Of a stretch of DNA of 64,000 nucleotides, positions 24,334 through 32,863 are shown one piece after another. How positions within the stretch are numbered: the stretch's first letter is position 1; each line of letters starts with the position of its first letter. Source of the DNA: JARBUG01 sp035628915. Lineage in GTDB: Bacteria; Bacillota; Sulfobacillia; Symbiobacteriales; Symbiobacteriaceae. The stretch is taken from positions 124,001 through 188,000 of the forward strand of contig DASPIW010000061.1 of NCBI GenBank assembly GCA_035628915.1, given 5' to 3'. A program made the position numbers and the translations under genes. Below the pieces are notes generated by a model. The model was not told the DNA's origin. It did not search any database and saw nothing but the letters and a program-made list of their open reading frames with translations.

Positions 24334-25182
24334 TCAGTGGAGCGATTCGGCGATCTGAATCAGCTCTTCGCTGCTCAGCAGTGGCACCTCCGGGACATGG
24401 AAGCCTGGCGGGGGAAGCACGACATGGACCTGGCTGGAGCTAATCGTGACCAACTGGTCCCCGATGGAGAAGAACAGTTCCCGAACCGGCGACGCCGGCC
24501 CCAACGTAACCCCATCTTGATCCATGGTAGCCACATACTCCCCGTCCACCAGCAACGCCTGCTTTCCGTTCACCATCACGTAGCGCTTGGGGTAATCGCC
24601 GGGCAGCGTCAAGTCCAAAACCCTGTCAGGCTTCATCTGGCTAATCATCAGCATGGCGCCCGGATTGCTCCATCTCCGTGTGAATATGAAAGGCTCCCGT
24701 TCGGAACGGAGGATCGCGGAGACCGGAGCATACCCGTCTGGAATGAAACCCGGCTCAGCTAGGGGACGCCCTAGCGCCTCCTCAGCGTCCGCACGGGATA
24801 CCGCAACTTGTCCCGCCGGATGAGCGATCGACTGACGGTACATCTCTATAGTCTGCTCCCGGTCCAGGTCGCGAATGCGCAGCCAACGCACGGCCAACGG
24901 GGACGCACAGGCCACCACGATGACGGCCGCGAGAGCAATGGCGGCGGCACGCCACCAGCGGGGCTGGTTTGCCTCTTCGGGCACCCGGCCCATGGCCTCC
25001 GGGGCCGGAGTCACGCACAATGCGTCCTGGAGGGCGGCCCTGATTGCCTGGTGCTGCCGGACCAGGCGGGTGCAATCTTCGCACCCGGCAACGTGCTCGG
25101 CCACCGCCGGGCTCTCCTCGGGGGGCAAATCGCCGCCGGCAAACAGGGCCACTGCTTCCCTGCTAAACTGACATGTGGTCAT
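24334..25182 (-). CDS. Anti-sigma factor with zinc-finger domain
   Basis: 282 residues. The N-terminus has an anti-sigma zinc finger with His30, Cys34 and Cys37 (AEHVAGCEDC). One membrane helix (about 78-98) follows, then an extracytoplasmic domain of about 180 residues with GFIPDGYAPVSAIL and VNGKQALLVDGEYVATM, resembling the DUF4367/RsgI-like sensing domains. Its start overlaps the sigma factor stop by four bases (ATGA), the usual sigma/anti-sigma coupling. It should hold the sigma factor at the membrane until an envelope signal arrives. Confidence 0.85.
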   Translation of the reverse strand: MTTCQFSREAVALFAGGDLPPEESPAVAEHVAGCEDCTRLVRQHQAIRAALQDALCVTPAPEAMGRVPEEANQPRWWRAAAIALAAVIVVACASPLAVRWLRIRDLDREQTIEMYRQSIAHPAGQVAVSRADAEEALGRPLAEPGFIPDGYAPVSAILRSEREPFIFTRRWSNPGAMLMISQMKPDRVLDLTLPGDYPKRYVMVNGKQALLVDGEYVATMDQDGVTLGPASPVRELFFSIGDQLVTISSSQVHVVLPPPGFHVPEVPLLSSEELIQIAESLH

Positions 25183-25709
25183 GGCTCACTCTCTCCCTTC
25201 AACCGGAGATACTCGGACCGGACCATTTCCCGGGCCCGGGCCAGCCGTTTGCGGACGGCCTCGTAGTTGCCGCCCGTCATGGTGGCAATCTCGGTCATCG
25301 TAAAGCCCTCGGCGTCTCTCAACAGCAGCATGGCCGCTGTCTCCCGGGGCAGGCGGCGCAGCACCCGGAAGATAAGGTCGTGCTCGGCCACGGCCTCCGC
25401 GGGGTCGGCCGCTGCGCCCGCAACCCGCTCCCCCAGTAAGGGAAGCCAGGCGAAGCGCTGCCGCCGCCGAAAATCGTCAATGGCCCGATGGGTGGCAATG
25501 CGGTAGAGCCACGCGCTGAGGTTATCCGGCGGCGCCGGCAGGCGGCGCAGGTCGCGAAGCGCCTGCAGAAACGTCTCCTGGGTCAGATCCTCGGCAGACG
25601 CGGCGTTGCCGGTCAACCGGTACAGATACCGGTAGATGCGGGTGCGATAGGTCGTCCACAGCAGCGCTTCGCGCTCTGCTCCGGACGGCGCGTCACTGAT
25701 CAGTTCCAT
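25179..25709 (-). CDS. ECF RNA polymerase sigma factor
   Basis: 176 residues. Region 2 is clear: RYLYRLTGNAASAEDLTQETFLQAL and NLSAWLYRIATHRAIDDFRRRQR. Region 4 follows: LRRLPRETAAMLLLRDAEGFTMTEIATMTGGNYEAVRKRLARARE, a helix-turn-helix that recognises the -35 box. The small size and partner anti-sigma gene make it an ECF-type factor. Targets are not evident; I did not find a convincing GGAAC-type autoregulatory promoter just upstream. Confidence 0.93.
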   Translation of the reverse strand: MELISDAPSGAEREALLWTTYRTRIYRYLYRLTGNAASAEDLTQETFLQALRDLRRLPAPPDNLSAWLYRIATHRAIDDFRRRQRFAWLPLLGERVAGAAADPAEAVAEHDLIFRVLRRLPRETAAMLLLRDAEGFTMTEIATMTGGNYEAVRKRLARAREMVRSEYLRLKGESEP

Positions 25710-26210
25710 GGCGCCCGGCTCCTTCCCGAAAGGCCTTTCACTCTCTATGGCGAAGGACTCTGCCTTCCCGGGACATCAGCGCGAAAAGTTTCGGTTTTTG
25801 CACCGGAACTCCTGCGGGCACAGTGCAAGCCGCGATGACCCGGCTCATGTGCATGTGATCGGCGCGCAAAAGCTTGGTGATGTCTTGGCAAGTGGTTTTG
25901 CGCGGTTTTGGTAGTCTGACAAGTGCATGGGGGGATCGGTGCCGGGGCGCCACCGCCGGCACGCGCTTTCTCCGTAGGGCTTTCGGCATGTGCGGGGCTC
26001 GGCACGATATCCCGACCTGCATAAGCACGATCCCTCCTCCCGTGCGAGGGACTCCCTTCATGTAAGTCGCCAAATTCCTCATGAAGAGTTGGTGCGACCG
26101 CCCCAAGTACGCTCACAGCCCCCGACGCAAGGAGAAATTTGCCCGCATCTTGTCGATTCACCGCCTGGACCACGTCGCTCACGGTTTTTGCCGTCTTCCT
26201 GCGATGGCCT
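25710..26210. other. Intergenic stretch without supported gene
   Basis: About 500 bases before the tandem repeats. Open frames exist on both strands but none has a convincing ribosome site plus protein-like composition. The sigma factor promoter should lie at its left end. No transposon or RNA family is recognised. Confidence 0.4.
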
Positions 26211-26320
26211 TGATACGGTCTTGGTATGGTCTTGGTATGGTCTTGGTGTGATCTCGGTGTGATCACTGTGTGATCTCGGTGTGATCTCGGTGTGATCTCC
26301 ATGTGATCTCGCCACGATCT
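26211..26320. repeat. Ten tandem 11-bp repeats upstream of proS
   Basis: Ten consecutive 11-base units, exact in length without indels, consensus YGGTGTGATCT. The left three read TGGTATGGTCT-like, the middle ones CGGTGTGATCT. The array ends 24 bases before the proS leader's -35 box. Confidence 0.85.
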
Positions 26321-26343
26321 ATTGCGACCTTTTGCAGGCCTAC

Positions 26344-26372
26344 TTGACGCCGCAGCAGGCCCGCACTATACT
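26344..26372 (+). promoter_or_regulatory. Promoter of the proS T-box leader
   Basis: TTGACG (26344-26349), a 17-base spacer and TATACT (26367-26372). Transcription would start near 26380, just before the leader's stem I. Confidence 0.82.
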
Positions 26373-26379
26373 GCAACCA

Positions 26380-26626
26380 ATAGACAGGCGATGACGGGGA
26401 CCAGTACCCGCAGGCAGGACGACCAGAGATCCGGCCCTCGTGGTGAAAGGCCAGACGTCCAGGCCGCGGCGAACCCACCCCTGAGCCGGGGACGAAACAA
26501 GTCCCCCGGACGCCCCACCGTTACCCCGGGCGCCGCCTCCCGCCGCTCGCCGGCGGCGCGCGGAAGCGAGTTCACAACGAAGGTGGTACCGCGGAATTAC
26601 CCCGCCCTTTGACAGGGCGGGGTTTT
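26380..26626 (+). promoter_or_regulatory. T-box riboswitch, proline specifier CCC
   Basis: Ordered T-box landmarks: GATGACGGGGACCAGTA at the stem I base (from 26390), CCAGAGA and GTGGTGAAAGGCC in the distal stem I loops, then GAACCCACCCCTGAG, where the specifier codon CCC is at 26474-26476. The universal T-box AAGGTGGTACCGCGG is at 26580-26594 and is followed by a terminator. Uncharged tRNA-Pro should pair with the CCC specifier and the T-box bulge and allow read-through into proS. Specifier and downstream gene agree. Confidence 0.95.
26600..26626 (+). terminator. T-box-controlled terminator
   Basis: CCCCGCCC (26600-26607)/GGGCGGGG (26615-26622) then TTTT. It competes with the antiterminator formed by the T-box bulge. 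Confidence 0.92.
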
Positions 26627-26652
26627 GTGTCCTTGCAGGAGGTGCTTTCAGT

Positions 26653-28347
26653 ATGCGAATGTCTCAGATGTTTTTCCGGACGCTGAAAGAAGTCGGCGGC
26701 GAGGCGGAACTGCCCAGCCATCAGCTCACATTGCGGGCGGGCCTCGCCCGGCGCATCGCTGCAGGCGTCTACAGCCTTACCCCCCTGGCCTTCCGATCCA
26801 TCAAGCGCATCCAAACGATCATCCGGGAAGAGATGGACCGCATCGGCGGGCAGGAAGTCCACCTCCCCGTCGTCGCACCGGCGGAGCTGTGGCAGGAGAG
26901 CGGGCGGTACGACGCCATCGACTCCTCCCTCGCCCGCTGGAAGGACAGAGCGGGCCACCCCATGGTCCTGGCCATGACCCACGAAGAAGCGGTCACCGAC
27001 CTGGCGCGTTCCGTCATCGATTCGTACCGGCAGCTGCCCCTGATGGTCTACCAGATTCAGACGAAGTTTCGCGACGAGCCCCGTCCCCGGGCCGGGCTGA
27101 TCCGCCTGCGTGAATTCCTCATGAAAGATGCATACAGCTTCCACACCTCGCCCGAAGACCTGGACCGCTACTACGAGCAGGTCGTCGCGGCGTACAAGGC
27201 CATCTTCCGGCGGACGGGCATCCCTGTGCTTGTGGTCGAGTCGGATTCCGGCATGATGGGCGGCCGCACCGCCCACGAGTTCATGCTGCTGGCGGATGGC
27301 GGCGAGGATACTCTGATTGTCTGCCCGTCCTGCGGGTACGCCGCCAACCAGGAGATCGCCGTGGCGCGCAAGGGCGCCCCCGCGGGGACGACCCCGGAGC
27401 CCCTCCAGGAAGTCTACACCCCCGGCGCCACCACCATCGCCGCCCTCTCCGCCTTCCTGGGCATCGCCGAGTCACAGACCCTGAAGGCTGTGTTCTACGC
27501 GGCGGGCGACGAGTTGGTCGTCGTGGGCATCCGCGGCGATCTCGAAGTGAGCGAAGTAAAGCTACAGAACCTGCTGGGCGCGGAGATCCGCGTCATCTCG
27601 GGCGACGAAGCCCACGCGGCTGGGCTGACCGCCGGCTACTGCGGCCCGGTGGGGCTTAAGACCAACCGCCGGGTGCGGACGGTCATGGACGACTCGGTGG
27701 TCACCGCCGGCAGCCTCGTCGCCGGCGCCAACCGGCCGGAGTATCATCTCACGGGCGTCACCTACGGGCGGGACTTCACGGCCGATCTGGTCGGCGACAT
27801 CGCCGTGGCGGCGCCGGGCCATGCCTGCGCCAGATGCGGCACGCCGCTCACCGCCCGCCGGGGCATTGAAGTCGGTAACACCTTCAAGCTGGGCACCAAG
27901 TACAGCAGCAGCATGAACGCCCACTTCACCGACGAAAGCGGCGCCGCCAGGCCCCTGGTCATGGGATGCTACGGCATCGGAGTCACACGGCTGCTCGCCT
28001 CCATCATCGAAGAGCGGCATGATGCCGACGGCATCATCTGGCCGGTCGCCGTCGCCCCGTACCCGTTCCATCTGCTGGTCGCCGGCAAGGACGAGGAAGC
28101 CTTGAAAGCCGCCGAGGCGCTTTACGCGGTGCTTGGTGCGGACCAGGTGCTCTACGACGACCGCGACCTCTCGGCAGGCATCAAGTTCAAGGATGCCGAC
28201 CTGCTCGGCATGCCGGTGCGCCTCACGGTCAGCCAGCGTTCGCTGAAGAACGGGGGCGCCGAGCTGCGGGTGCGGGCCACCGGCGAGACGCAGGTGGTGC
28301 CGCTGGACCATGCCGCTGAGGTCGCCCGGTCCCTCGCCGGGAACTGA
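26653..28347 (+). CDS. proS: Prolyl-tRNA synthetase, bacterial type
   Basis: 564 residues from ATG with GGAGGTG eight bases upstream. Class II synthetase: motif 2 KFRDEPRPRAGLIRLREFLMKDAYSFH and motif 3 GCYGIGVTRLLASIIE. Between them (about residues 230-380) is the YbaK-like editing insertion that hydrolyses Ala-tRNA-Pro, and a C-terminal anticodon-binding domain follows. The length is typical of the bacterial type. Expression is set by the T-box leader, so it rises when tRNA-Pro is uncharged. Confidence 0.98.
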   Translation: MRMSQMFFRTLKEVGGEAELPSHQLTLRAGLARRIAAGVYSLTPLAFRSIKRIQTIIREEMDRIGGQEVHLPVVAPAELWQESGRYDAIDSSLARWKDRAGHPMVLAMTHEEAVTDLARSVIDSYRQLPLMVYQIQTKFRDEPRPRAGLIRLREFLMKDAYSFHTSPEDLDRYYEQVVAAYKAIFRRTGIPVLVVESDSGMMGGRTAHEFMLLADGGEDTLIVCPSCGYAANQEIAVARKGAPAGTTPEPLQEVYTPGATTIAALSAFLGIAESQTLKAVFYAAGDELVVVGIRGDLEVSEVKLQNLLGAEIRVISGDEAHAAGLTAGYCGPVGLKTNRRVRTVMDDSVVTAGSLVAGANRPEYHLTGVTYGRDFTADLVGDIAVAAPGHACARCGTPLTARRGIEVGNTFKLGTKYSSSMNAHFTDESGAARPLVMGCYGIGVTRLLASIIEERHDADGIIWPVAVAPYPFHLLVAGKDEEALKAAEALYAVLGADQVLYDDRDLSAGIKFKDADLLGMPVRLTVSQRSLKNGGAELRVRATGETQVVPLDHAAEVARSLAGN

Positions 28348-28460
28348 CAGACTCATCTTGCTGGGACTCGGGTCCTTACGTGGCCACGAGCCCCAGGGGT
28401 TGCGCCCCGCACCTGCGAATCTCTTAGTACCTCGCAAAGACGCAGGAGGGCAATACCCCG

Positions 28461-29222
28461 ATGTGGAGTCGATTTTTCTCTGCAAGAACGAGCGGCGGTG
28501 CGGCCACCGCCGGCGACCGGCCACAGGCCTCTTTCGGCGCCCACATCGCTGCCGACAGCGCAGCGCCCCCGGCCACGCCCGATGAGATCCAGCGGTGCCA
28601 GCAGCGGCTGGGCTCCGTACTGCCGGCCGCCCTGCGCCAGTTCCTTACCACCCGCTGCAACGGCGGCAACTTCGCCGGCGGGCTCTTTCACATGCTGGGC
28701 GCCGCCCGCCCCCTGCGCCACGACGACCTGGCCACCTGGAACCAGGTCCGCGACTGGAAGTCCGCTTTCCCGGGCTTCGAGTTGGAGCGCTACGTCTTCT
28801 TCGCCGATGATATCTTCGGCAACCAGTTCGGGTACCTGCCGGGCGAACCGGATCCGGCGGTTCGGCGTTTCGACATTCAGATGGGTGAATGGCTGGAGGT
28901 TTCACCTTCGCTGGCGCACTTTCTCGAGAAGCAGGTCGGCGAAGAGGGCGTCTGGCTGCTGGGCGCCGATTTTCTGCAGGCCTACCGCTCCAGCGGTCAC
29001 TCGCTGGAGGCGGGCCTGCAGCTGAGCATGGTCATTCCGGCCCTGCTGGGCGGCTCGATGGAGCCGGAGAATCTGCGGCCCATTGACCCCGCTACGAACC
29101 TGTACGTGGCCGGGCAGTTGGTGACGCGCATCAAGCCCCTGCCTCCGGGTACGGAGGTCAGAGGCCTACGGGTCGATGATGCATCCCGGTCGGTCACCTT
29201 TGAAGCCAGGGCACCCCGCTAA
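28461..29222 (+). CDS. SMI1/KNR4 (SUKH) domain protein
   Basis: 253 residues. Residues about 35-165 look like a SUKH domain: ATPDEIQRCQQRLGSVLPAALRQFLTTRCNGGNF, FFADDIFGNQFGYLPG and an aromatic SLAHFLEKQ close. SUKH proteins are often immunity proteins against polymorphic toxins, but many are stand-alone. No toxin gene is adjacent, so an immunity role is not supported here. The C-terminal 80 residues are extra and contain SMVIPALLGGSMEPENLRPID. The end overlaps the convergent gene by four bases. Confidence 0.75.
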   Translation: MWSRFFSARTSGGAATAGDRPQASFGAHIAADSAAPPATPDEIQRCQQRLGSVLPAALRQFLTTRCNGGNFAGGLFHMLGAARPLRHDDLATWNQVRDWKSAFPGFELERYVFFADDIFGNQFGYLPGEPDPAVRRFDIQMGEWLEVSPSLAHFLEKQVGEEGVWLLGADFLQAYRSSGHSLEAGLQLSMVIPALLGGSMEPENLRPIDPATNLYVAGQLVTRIKPLPPGTEVRGLRVDDASRSVTFEARAPR

Positions 29223-29659
29223 CGGCGGCCACCGCCGCTTCCGCCGCCGGGCACCTTGCGGTTGGCCTGCGCCGCCGCCTGGACCCACCTGGTCACCCGC
29301 TCCTCGAAGCGGCGCGGGTGGAGCGCCTCGATCGCTACCGCCTCGCTTTTCGGGGCGCCTACCCCTTCCCGGATGGTCTCCGTCAGGGCGCCGTCCCGGC
29401 AGATCACTTCGTAAGTCAGGGCGGGCTTGAGTATGCGGAACTTGAGCCAGGGATACCGGTCGTCGAAGCGGCTGATCTCCCAGGCGCAGTCGACGCCGAA
29501 AGCGTCGCCGAACTCCGTCACGTTCTTGAGTACGGGTTCGAGCTGTGACAGTAACTTGCGAAAGGCCGCCAGGGTGGCGGCCCTTTTCGCGCTCTCCTCC
29601 CGGTCCTTGGCCAGGAGTTCCTTGTTCAAAACTTCCAGCTTGGCTTTCCAGTCACTCAC
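29219..29659 (-). CDS. Hypothetical protein downstream of a radical SAM gene
   Basis: 146 residues from GTG 29659 with GGAGGT nine bases upstream; longer readings lack a ribosome site. The N-terminal 45 residues are charged and coiled-coil-like (KAKLEVLNKELLAKDREESAKRAATLAAFRKLL), followed by a compact domain with FDDRYPWLKFRILKPALTYEVICRDG, and a Gly/Arg-rich tail. No family recognised. It begins 16 bases after the radical SAM stop and is likely co-transcribed. Confidence 0.6.
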   Translation of the reverse strand: MSDWKAKLEVLNKELLAKDREESAKRAATLAAFRKLLSQLEPVLKNVTEFGDAFGVDCAWEISRFDDRYPWLKFRILKPALTYEVICRDGALTETIREGVGAPKSEAVAIEALHPRRFEERVTRWVQAAAQANRKVPGGGSGGGRR

Positions 29660-29675
29660 AGGGCAACGACCTCCG

Positions 29676-30740
29676 TTACCCCATTGTACCATACCCTGGC
29701 GGCACGTAGGCACAGGCGGGATCTTCCGCCAGCCAGTCGCCGTGCACGCCGTAGGCCCGGGCACGGGAGCCGCCACAGATCACCTTAAACTCGCATGCGC
29801 CGCACTTGCCCTTCAACTGCGACGGGTCCCGCAGCATGCGGAAGATCTCGCTGTCCCGGTAGATCTCCGTCAGGCTCTGGTTGCGGATGTTGCCGGCGGT
29901 CCAGGGCAGGAACCCGCTGGGATGCACATCGCCGATGTGCGAAATGAAGGCGAAGCCTTTGCCATCGTTGACGCCCATGGTGGGCAGGTCGCCGGCGCCC
30001 TTCTGCAGCAGCACCCGCCGCCAATGAGGTCCTTCCGTCGATTTGATGGGGAACGGCGCCGTGCGGCTATACTCCGCCAGCCAATCCATCACTTCTTCAT
30101 GTTCCTGGGGTGTCAACATATCCGCGAGCTGGGCGCGCCCCGTCGGAATCAGGAAGAAGACCGACCAGAGCGCAACGCCCAATTCCTCGACTTTCCGGGC
30201 GATGGCCTTGAGGTCATGCTTGTTGAACTGCGTGACGGTGGTGCCGATCTGAATCTCCATGCCGGCCTGGCGGGCGGCTGCAATGCCCTCCATGGTCCAG
30301 CGGTAGGAGCCGCTTACGCCGCGGAAGGAGTCGTGGGCGGCTTCGTCAGCGTGGTCGAGGCTGAAGGCAACCCGCTGCATGCCCGCCTCGGCGCACTTCT
30401 GCATATTCGTGAGGTTGGCCAGCCGGGTGCCGCTCGGGCTGCCCGAGATGCGCAGGCCGATTGACGTGCCGTAGCGCGTCAGCTCCGCCAGATCCTTGCG
30501 CATGAACGGGTCGCCACCCGTCAGGACGAAGACCATGGGGTCGAGTTCGCGCACCTGATCCATCAGGCGGCAGCCTTCTTCAAATGTCAGTTCCAGCGGA
30601 TGGCGGCTGGGATTGGCCTCCGCCCGGCAGTGGCGGCAGGCCAGCGCGCAGGCCCGCGTCACTTCCCAGATGACCACGAGCGGGCGCTCGTTAAAATCAA
30701 ACGCAGGGCGGCGGCCCGCCTCTGCAGAGCGTGGCAGCAT
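29676..30740 (-). CDS. Radical SAM/SPASM protein, NirJ/AhbC-like
   Basis: 354 residues from ATG 30740 with AGAGGTG upstream; the frame runs further without a ribosome site. The radical SAM cluster motif is CALACRHC, followed by LTGGDPFMRKDLAEL. The C-terminus has SPASM-type cysteines, CGACEFKVICGGSRARAYGVHGDWLAEDPAC, for an auxiliary cluster. The PAFDFNERPLVVIWEVTRAC opening and SRARAYGVHGD segment are seen in heme-pathway relatives (NirJ, AhbC/AhbD) and in peptide-modifying enzymes. No heme gene or short precursor peptide is visible beside it, so the substrate is open. Confidence 0.85.
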   Translation of the reverse strand: MLPRSAEAGRRPAFDFNERPLVVIWEVTRACALACRHCRAEANPSRHPLELTFEEGCRLMDQVRELDPMVFVLTGGDPFMRKDLAELTRYGTSIGLRISGSPSGTRLANLTNMQKCAEAGMQRVAFSLDHADEAAHDSFRGVSGSYRWTMEGIAAARQAGMEIQIGTTVTQFNKHDLKAIARKVEELGVALWSVFFLIPTGRAQLADMLTPQEHEEVMDWLAEYSRTAPFPIKSTEGPHWRRVLLQKGAGDLPTMGVNDGKGFAFISHIGDVHPSGFLPWTAGNIRNQSLTEIYRDSEIFRMLRDPSQLKGKCGACEFKVICGGSRARAYGVHGDWLAEDPACAYVPPGYGTMG

Positions 30741-30877
30741 CTCCAGCACCTCTTTCGAGTGTTGTTGCTGCCAGTCTACCGTTTCGGGACGACGAAGGGC
30801 AGTGACCGTTGTCACAAGCGGAAAGTGATCATCTGTCACGGTGCGGGCCTTGAATGTGGGAATGGGAACGGGATTTT

Positions 30878-31133
30878 TACCACGGAAGGCGCGGAAGGGG
30901 ACACGGAAATCGCGGCAGTGGAAGTGGGAATGTGTCCCTGCGCCTTGTCTGATGGCTCTTTCAGGATCTGCCATCTATTTCATAATTAAATATAATAATA
31001 TACAATTCCATCTACCCTTGGTTGTTGCTGGGAAGTCCGCGCTGGCTCTGATCTGGAATCTGCGCAATCAGCGCCATCGCCATTCTATTGTCCCATTCCG
31101 TGTCACTCCGTGGCTTCCGCGCCCTCCGTGGCA
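30878..31133. repeat. Inverted-repeat element B (256 bp), MITE-like
   Basis: The left end (30878-30909) reads CCACGGAAGGCGCGGAAG and ACACGGAA; the right end (31095-31133) reads the reverse complement with small differences (CCACGGAGGGCGCGGAAG and ACACGGAAT). The centre is AT-rich and non-coding. It shares its end pattern with the smaller element at 14504. No open frame for a transposase. Confidence 0.6.
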
Positions 31134-31134
31134 C

Positions 31135-31190
31135 AATGCCTCCATTACCCCACATTAGCGGGAAAATGCCTCCATTACCTCACATAAGCA
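31135..31190. repeat. Direct repeat, two copies, 30-base period
   Basis: Two near-identical 26-base copies (31135-31160 and 31165-31190), each starting AATGCCTCCATTACC, directly beside element B and before the MFS stop. Their origin is unclear; they may be an insertion footprint. Confidence 0.5.
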
Positions 31191-31204
31191 GCCTTCAACT
31201 ACAT

Positions 31205-32731
31205 TCAATCATGACTCCTCGCCGCCTCCGGCTTCGCTGCCCCGAAATGCATGTTCGGCAGCGCAAAGGCCACCAGCAAGCTGAGCACCGCGGCCAGCAC
31301 CATCAGCAGGTGGACGTTGCGCAGTGCGAATGCCAGCGCCTCGCGGAGGGCGTCGAGCTGCCCGGCGGGCAGGGCGCCCCACGAGTGGGGATCAAGCAGG
31401 TTGTTGGCAATGTCGCCCGCTTCAGCCGCCGTGGCGGCGCTGATGCCAGGAATCAGCCGCATGCGGCCCAAGAGCGAGACGTTCATCACGGCGCCCATGA
31501 CGGAAACCCAGACCAGCCCGCCCAGCGTACGCTGGAACGTCAGCAAAGCTGTGGCCACGCCCCGCTGCGCCCACTCCACGGAGTTCTGCACGGCCAGCAC
31601 GGCAGCCAGTTGGGAAAAGCCCATCCCGCTGCCAATGAGAAACGTGACCACGGCAAACGCCACTTCCGGAATCGCATGCACGGTGCGTCCAAGCAGGGCC
31701 AGCGCGACGGTCGCTGCAAGATTGAGCGACAGCCCCAGCACCATCGATGGGCGGCTGCCCATCCGCATGATGAACTTGCCGCCAATGACCGCCGCGATGG
31801 GCCAGCCCACCGACATCCAGAGCAGCGACATGCCCGAGCGGGTAGCGCTGAAGCCCTGCACGCCCTGCGCCCAGATGGGCAGGTAGACCGAGGTGCCGTA
31901 CATCACCCCGCCGACCATGAACGTGGTCAGCACCGAAAGGCCGATGATGGGTCGCGTGAAGAGCCAGAGCGGCATCATGGGCTCCTTCGCGCGCCTTTCC
32001 TGCCAGATGAAGAGTACCAGCAGGAAGGCGGCGGACCCCAGCAGGCCCAGCACTTCCGGCGAACTCCAGGGCGCCTCGCCGCCGCCCATGCGCAGGGCCA
32101 GCAGCAGGGCAACCAGGCCGGCGGTCACGGTAGCGGAACCCAGGTAGTCGACGGAGACCTGCCGTTTGGCGACGTGCTCCTCCAAATAGCGCCAGACCAT
32201 GTACATGGCAAGGGTGCCCAGGGGCAGGTTGATGTAAAACAGCCAGCGCCAGGACACATGGTCGACCATCAAACCGCCGGCCAGCGGCCCCACCAGGGCG
32301 GAGAACCCCCAGACGCCCGAGAACCAGGCCTGCATCTTTGCCCGCTCCTGCGGCGTGAAAATGTCGCCGATGATCGTCTGCACGGTGGGCTGAATCGCCC
32401 CGGCGCCCAGCCCCTGCAGCCCCCGGAACAAAATGAGCTGGAGCATCGACTGCGAAACGCCGCACAAGGCCGAACCGATCAGAAATATCACGGCGCCGAG
32501 CGTGAAGGTCTTCTTCCGACCGATGATATCAGCGAGCTTCCCATAGACGGGGATGGTGGCGGTTGAAGTCAGCATGTAGGCGGTAATCACCCAGGTCAGG
32601 AGCGAGAACCCGCCCAGGGAGCCGACGATGCGGGGCATGGCGGTATCCACGATGGTAACGTCGACGGCGGTGAGGAAGCTGGCCAGCATCAGGGCGAATA
32701 CGGTGAACATACGGCGATCCGTCATCCCCAC
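31205..32731 (-). CDS. DHA2-family (EmrB/QacA-type) multidrug MFS exporter
   Basis: 508 residues from GTG 32731 with GGAGGGG upstream. The hydrophobic pattern predicts fourteen helices. It has loop 2-3 GKLADIIGRKKTFT and motif C WGFSALVGPLAGGLMVDHVSWRWLFYINLPLG, typical of the DHA2 drug:H+ antiporters such as EmrB and QacA. It should export lipophilic compounds across the membrane. No TetR-type regulator is adjacent, so its control is not visible. Element B and its direct repeats lie just past its stop. Confidence 0.9.
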   Translation of the reverse strand: MGMTDRRMFTVFALMLASFLTAVDVTIVDTAMPRIVGSLGGFSLLTWVITAYMLTSTATIPVYGKLADIIGRKKTFTLGAVIFLIGSALCGVSQSMLQLILFRGLQGLGAGAIQPTVQTIIGDIFTPQERAKMQAWFSGVWGFSALVGPLAGGLMVDHVSWRWLFYINLPLGTLAMYMVWRYLEEHVAKRQVSVDYLGSATVTAGLVALLLALRMGGGEAPWSSPEVLGLLGSAAFLLVLFIWQERRAKEPMMPLWLFTRPIIGLSVLTTFMVGGVMYGTSVYLPIWAQGVQGFSATRSGMSLLWMSVGWPIAAVIGGKFIMRMGSRPSMVLGLSLNLAATVALALLGRTVHAIPEVAFAVVTFLIGSGMGFSQLAAVLAVQNSVEWAQRGVATALLTFQRTLGGLVWVSVMGAVMNVSLLGRMRLIPGISAATAAEAGDIANNLLDPHSWGALPAGQLDALREALAFALRNVHLLMVLAAVLSLLVAFALPNMHFGAAKPEAARSHD

Positions 32732-32863
32732 GAAAGTCCCCTCCGGATAGTCTCTCTATCCGGTTAAGTTCGCCTCGCAGCACGCGTTCTTCCTCCTGTG
32801 ACCGCCTGGCGCCCGCTTACATAATATGATGGCGGACCCTGAAGCAAAGGAGAGAGATTTCTC

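Noticed and set aside
25745..26302. Long minus-strand open frame with repeated PRSH/DHT residues
   Set aside because: The repeat comes from the 11-bp DNA array read in frame; there is no ribosome site and the rest lacks protein-like composition.
26211..26320. CRISPR array
   Set aside because: Units are contiguous 11-mers with no spacers, and there are no cas genes.
28461..29222. SUKH protein as an immunity gene of a toxin system
   Set aside because: No toxin or secretion gene lies next to it; its neighbours are proS and an unrelated convergent gene.
30960..31015. AT-rich stretch as a replication origin
   Set aside because: It is the core of inverted-repeat element B, and no DnaA boxes or dnaA gene are seen.
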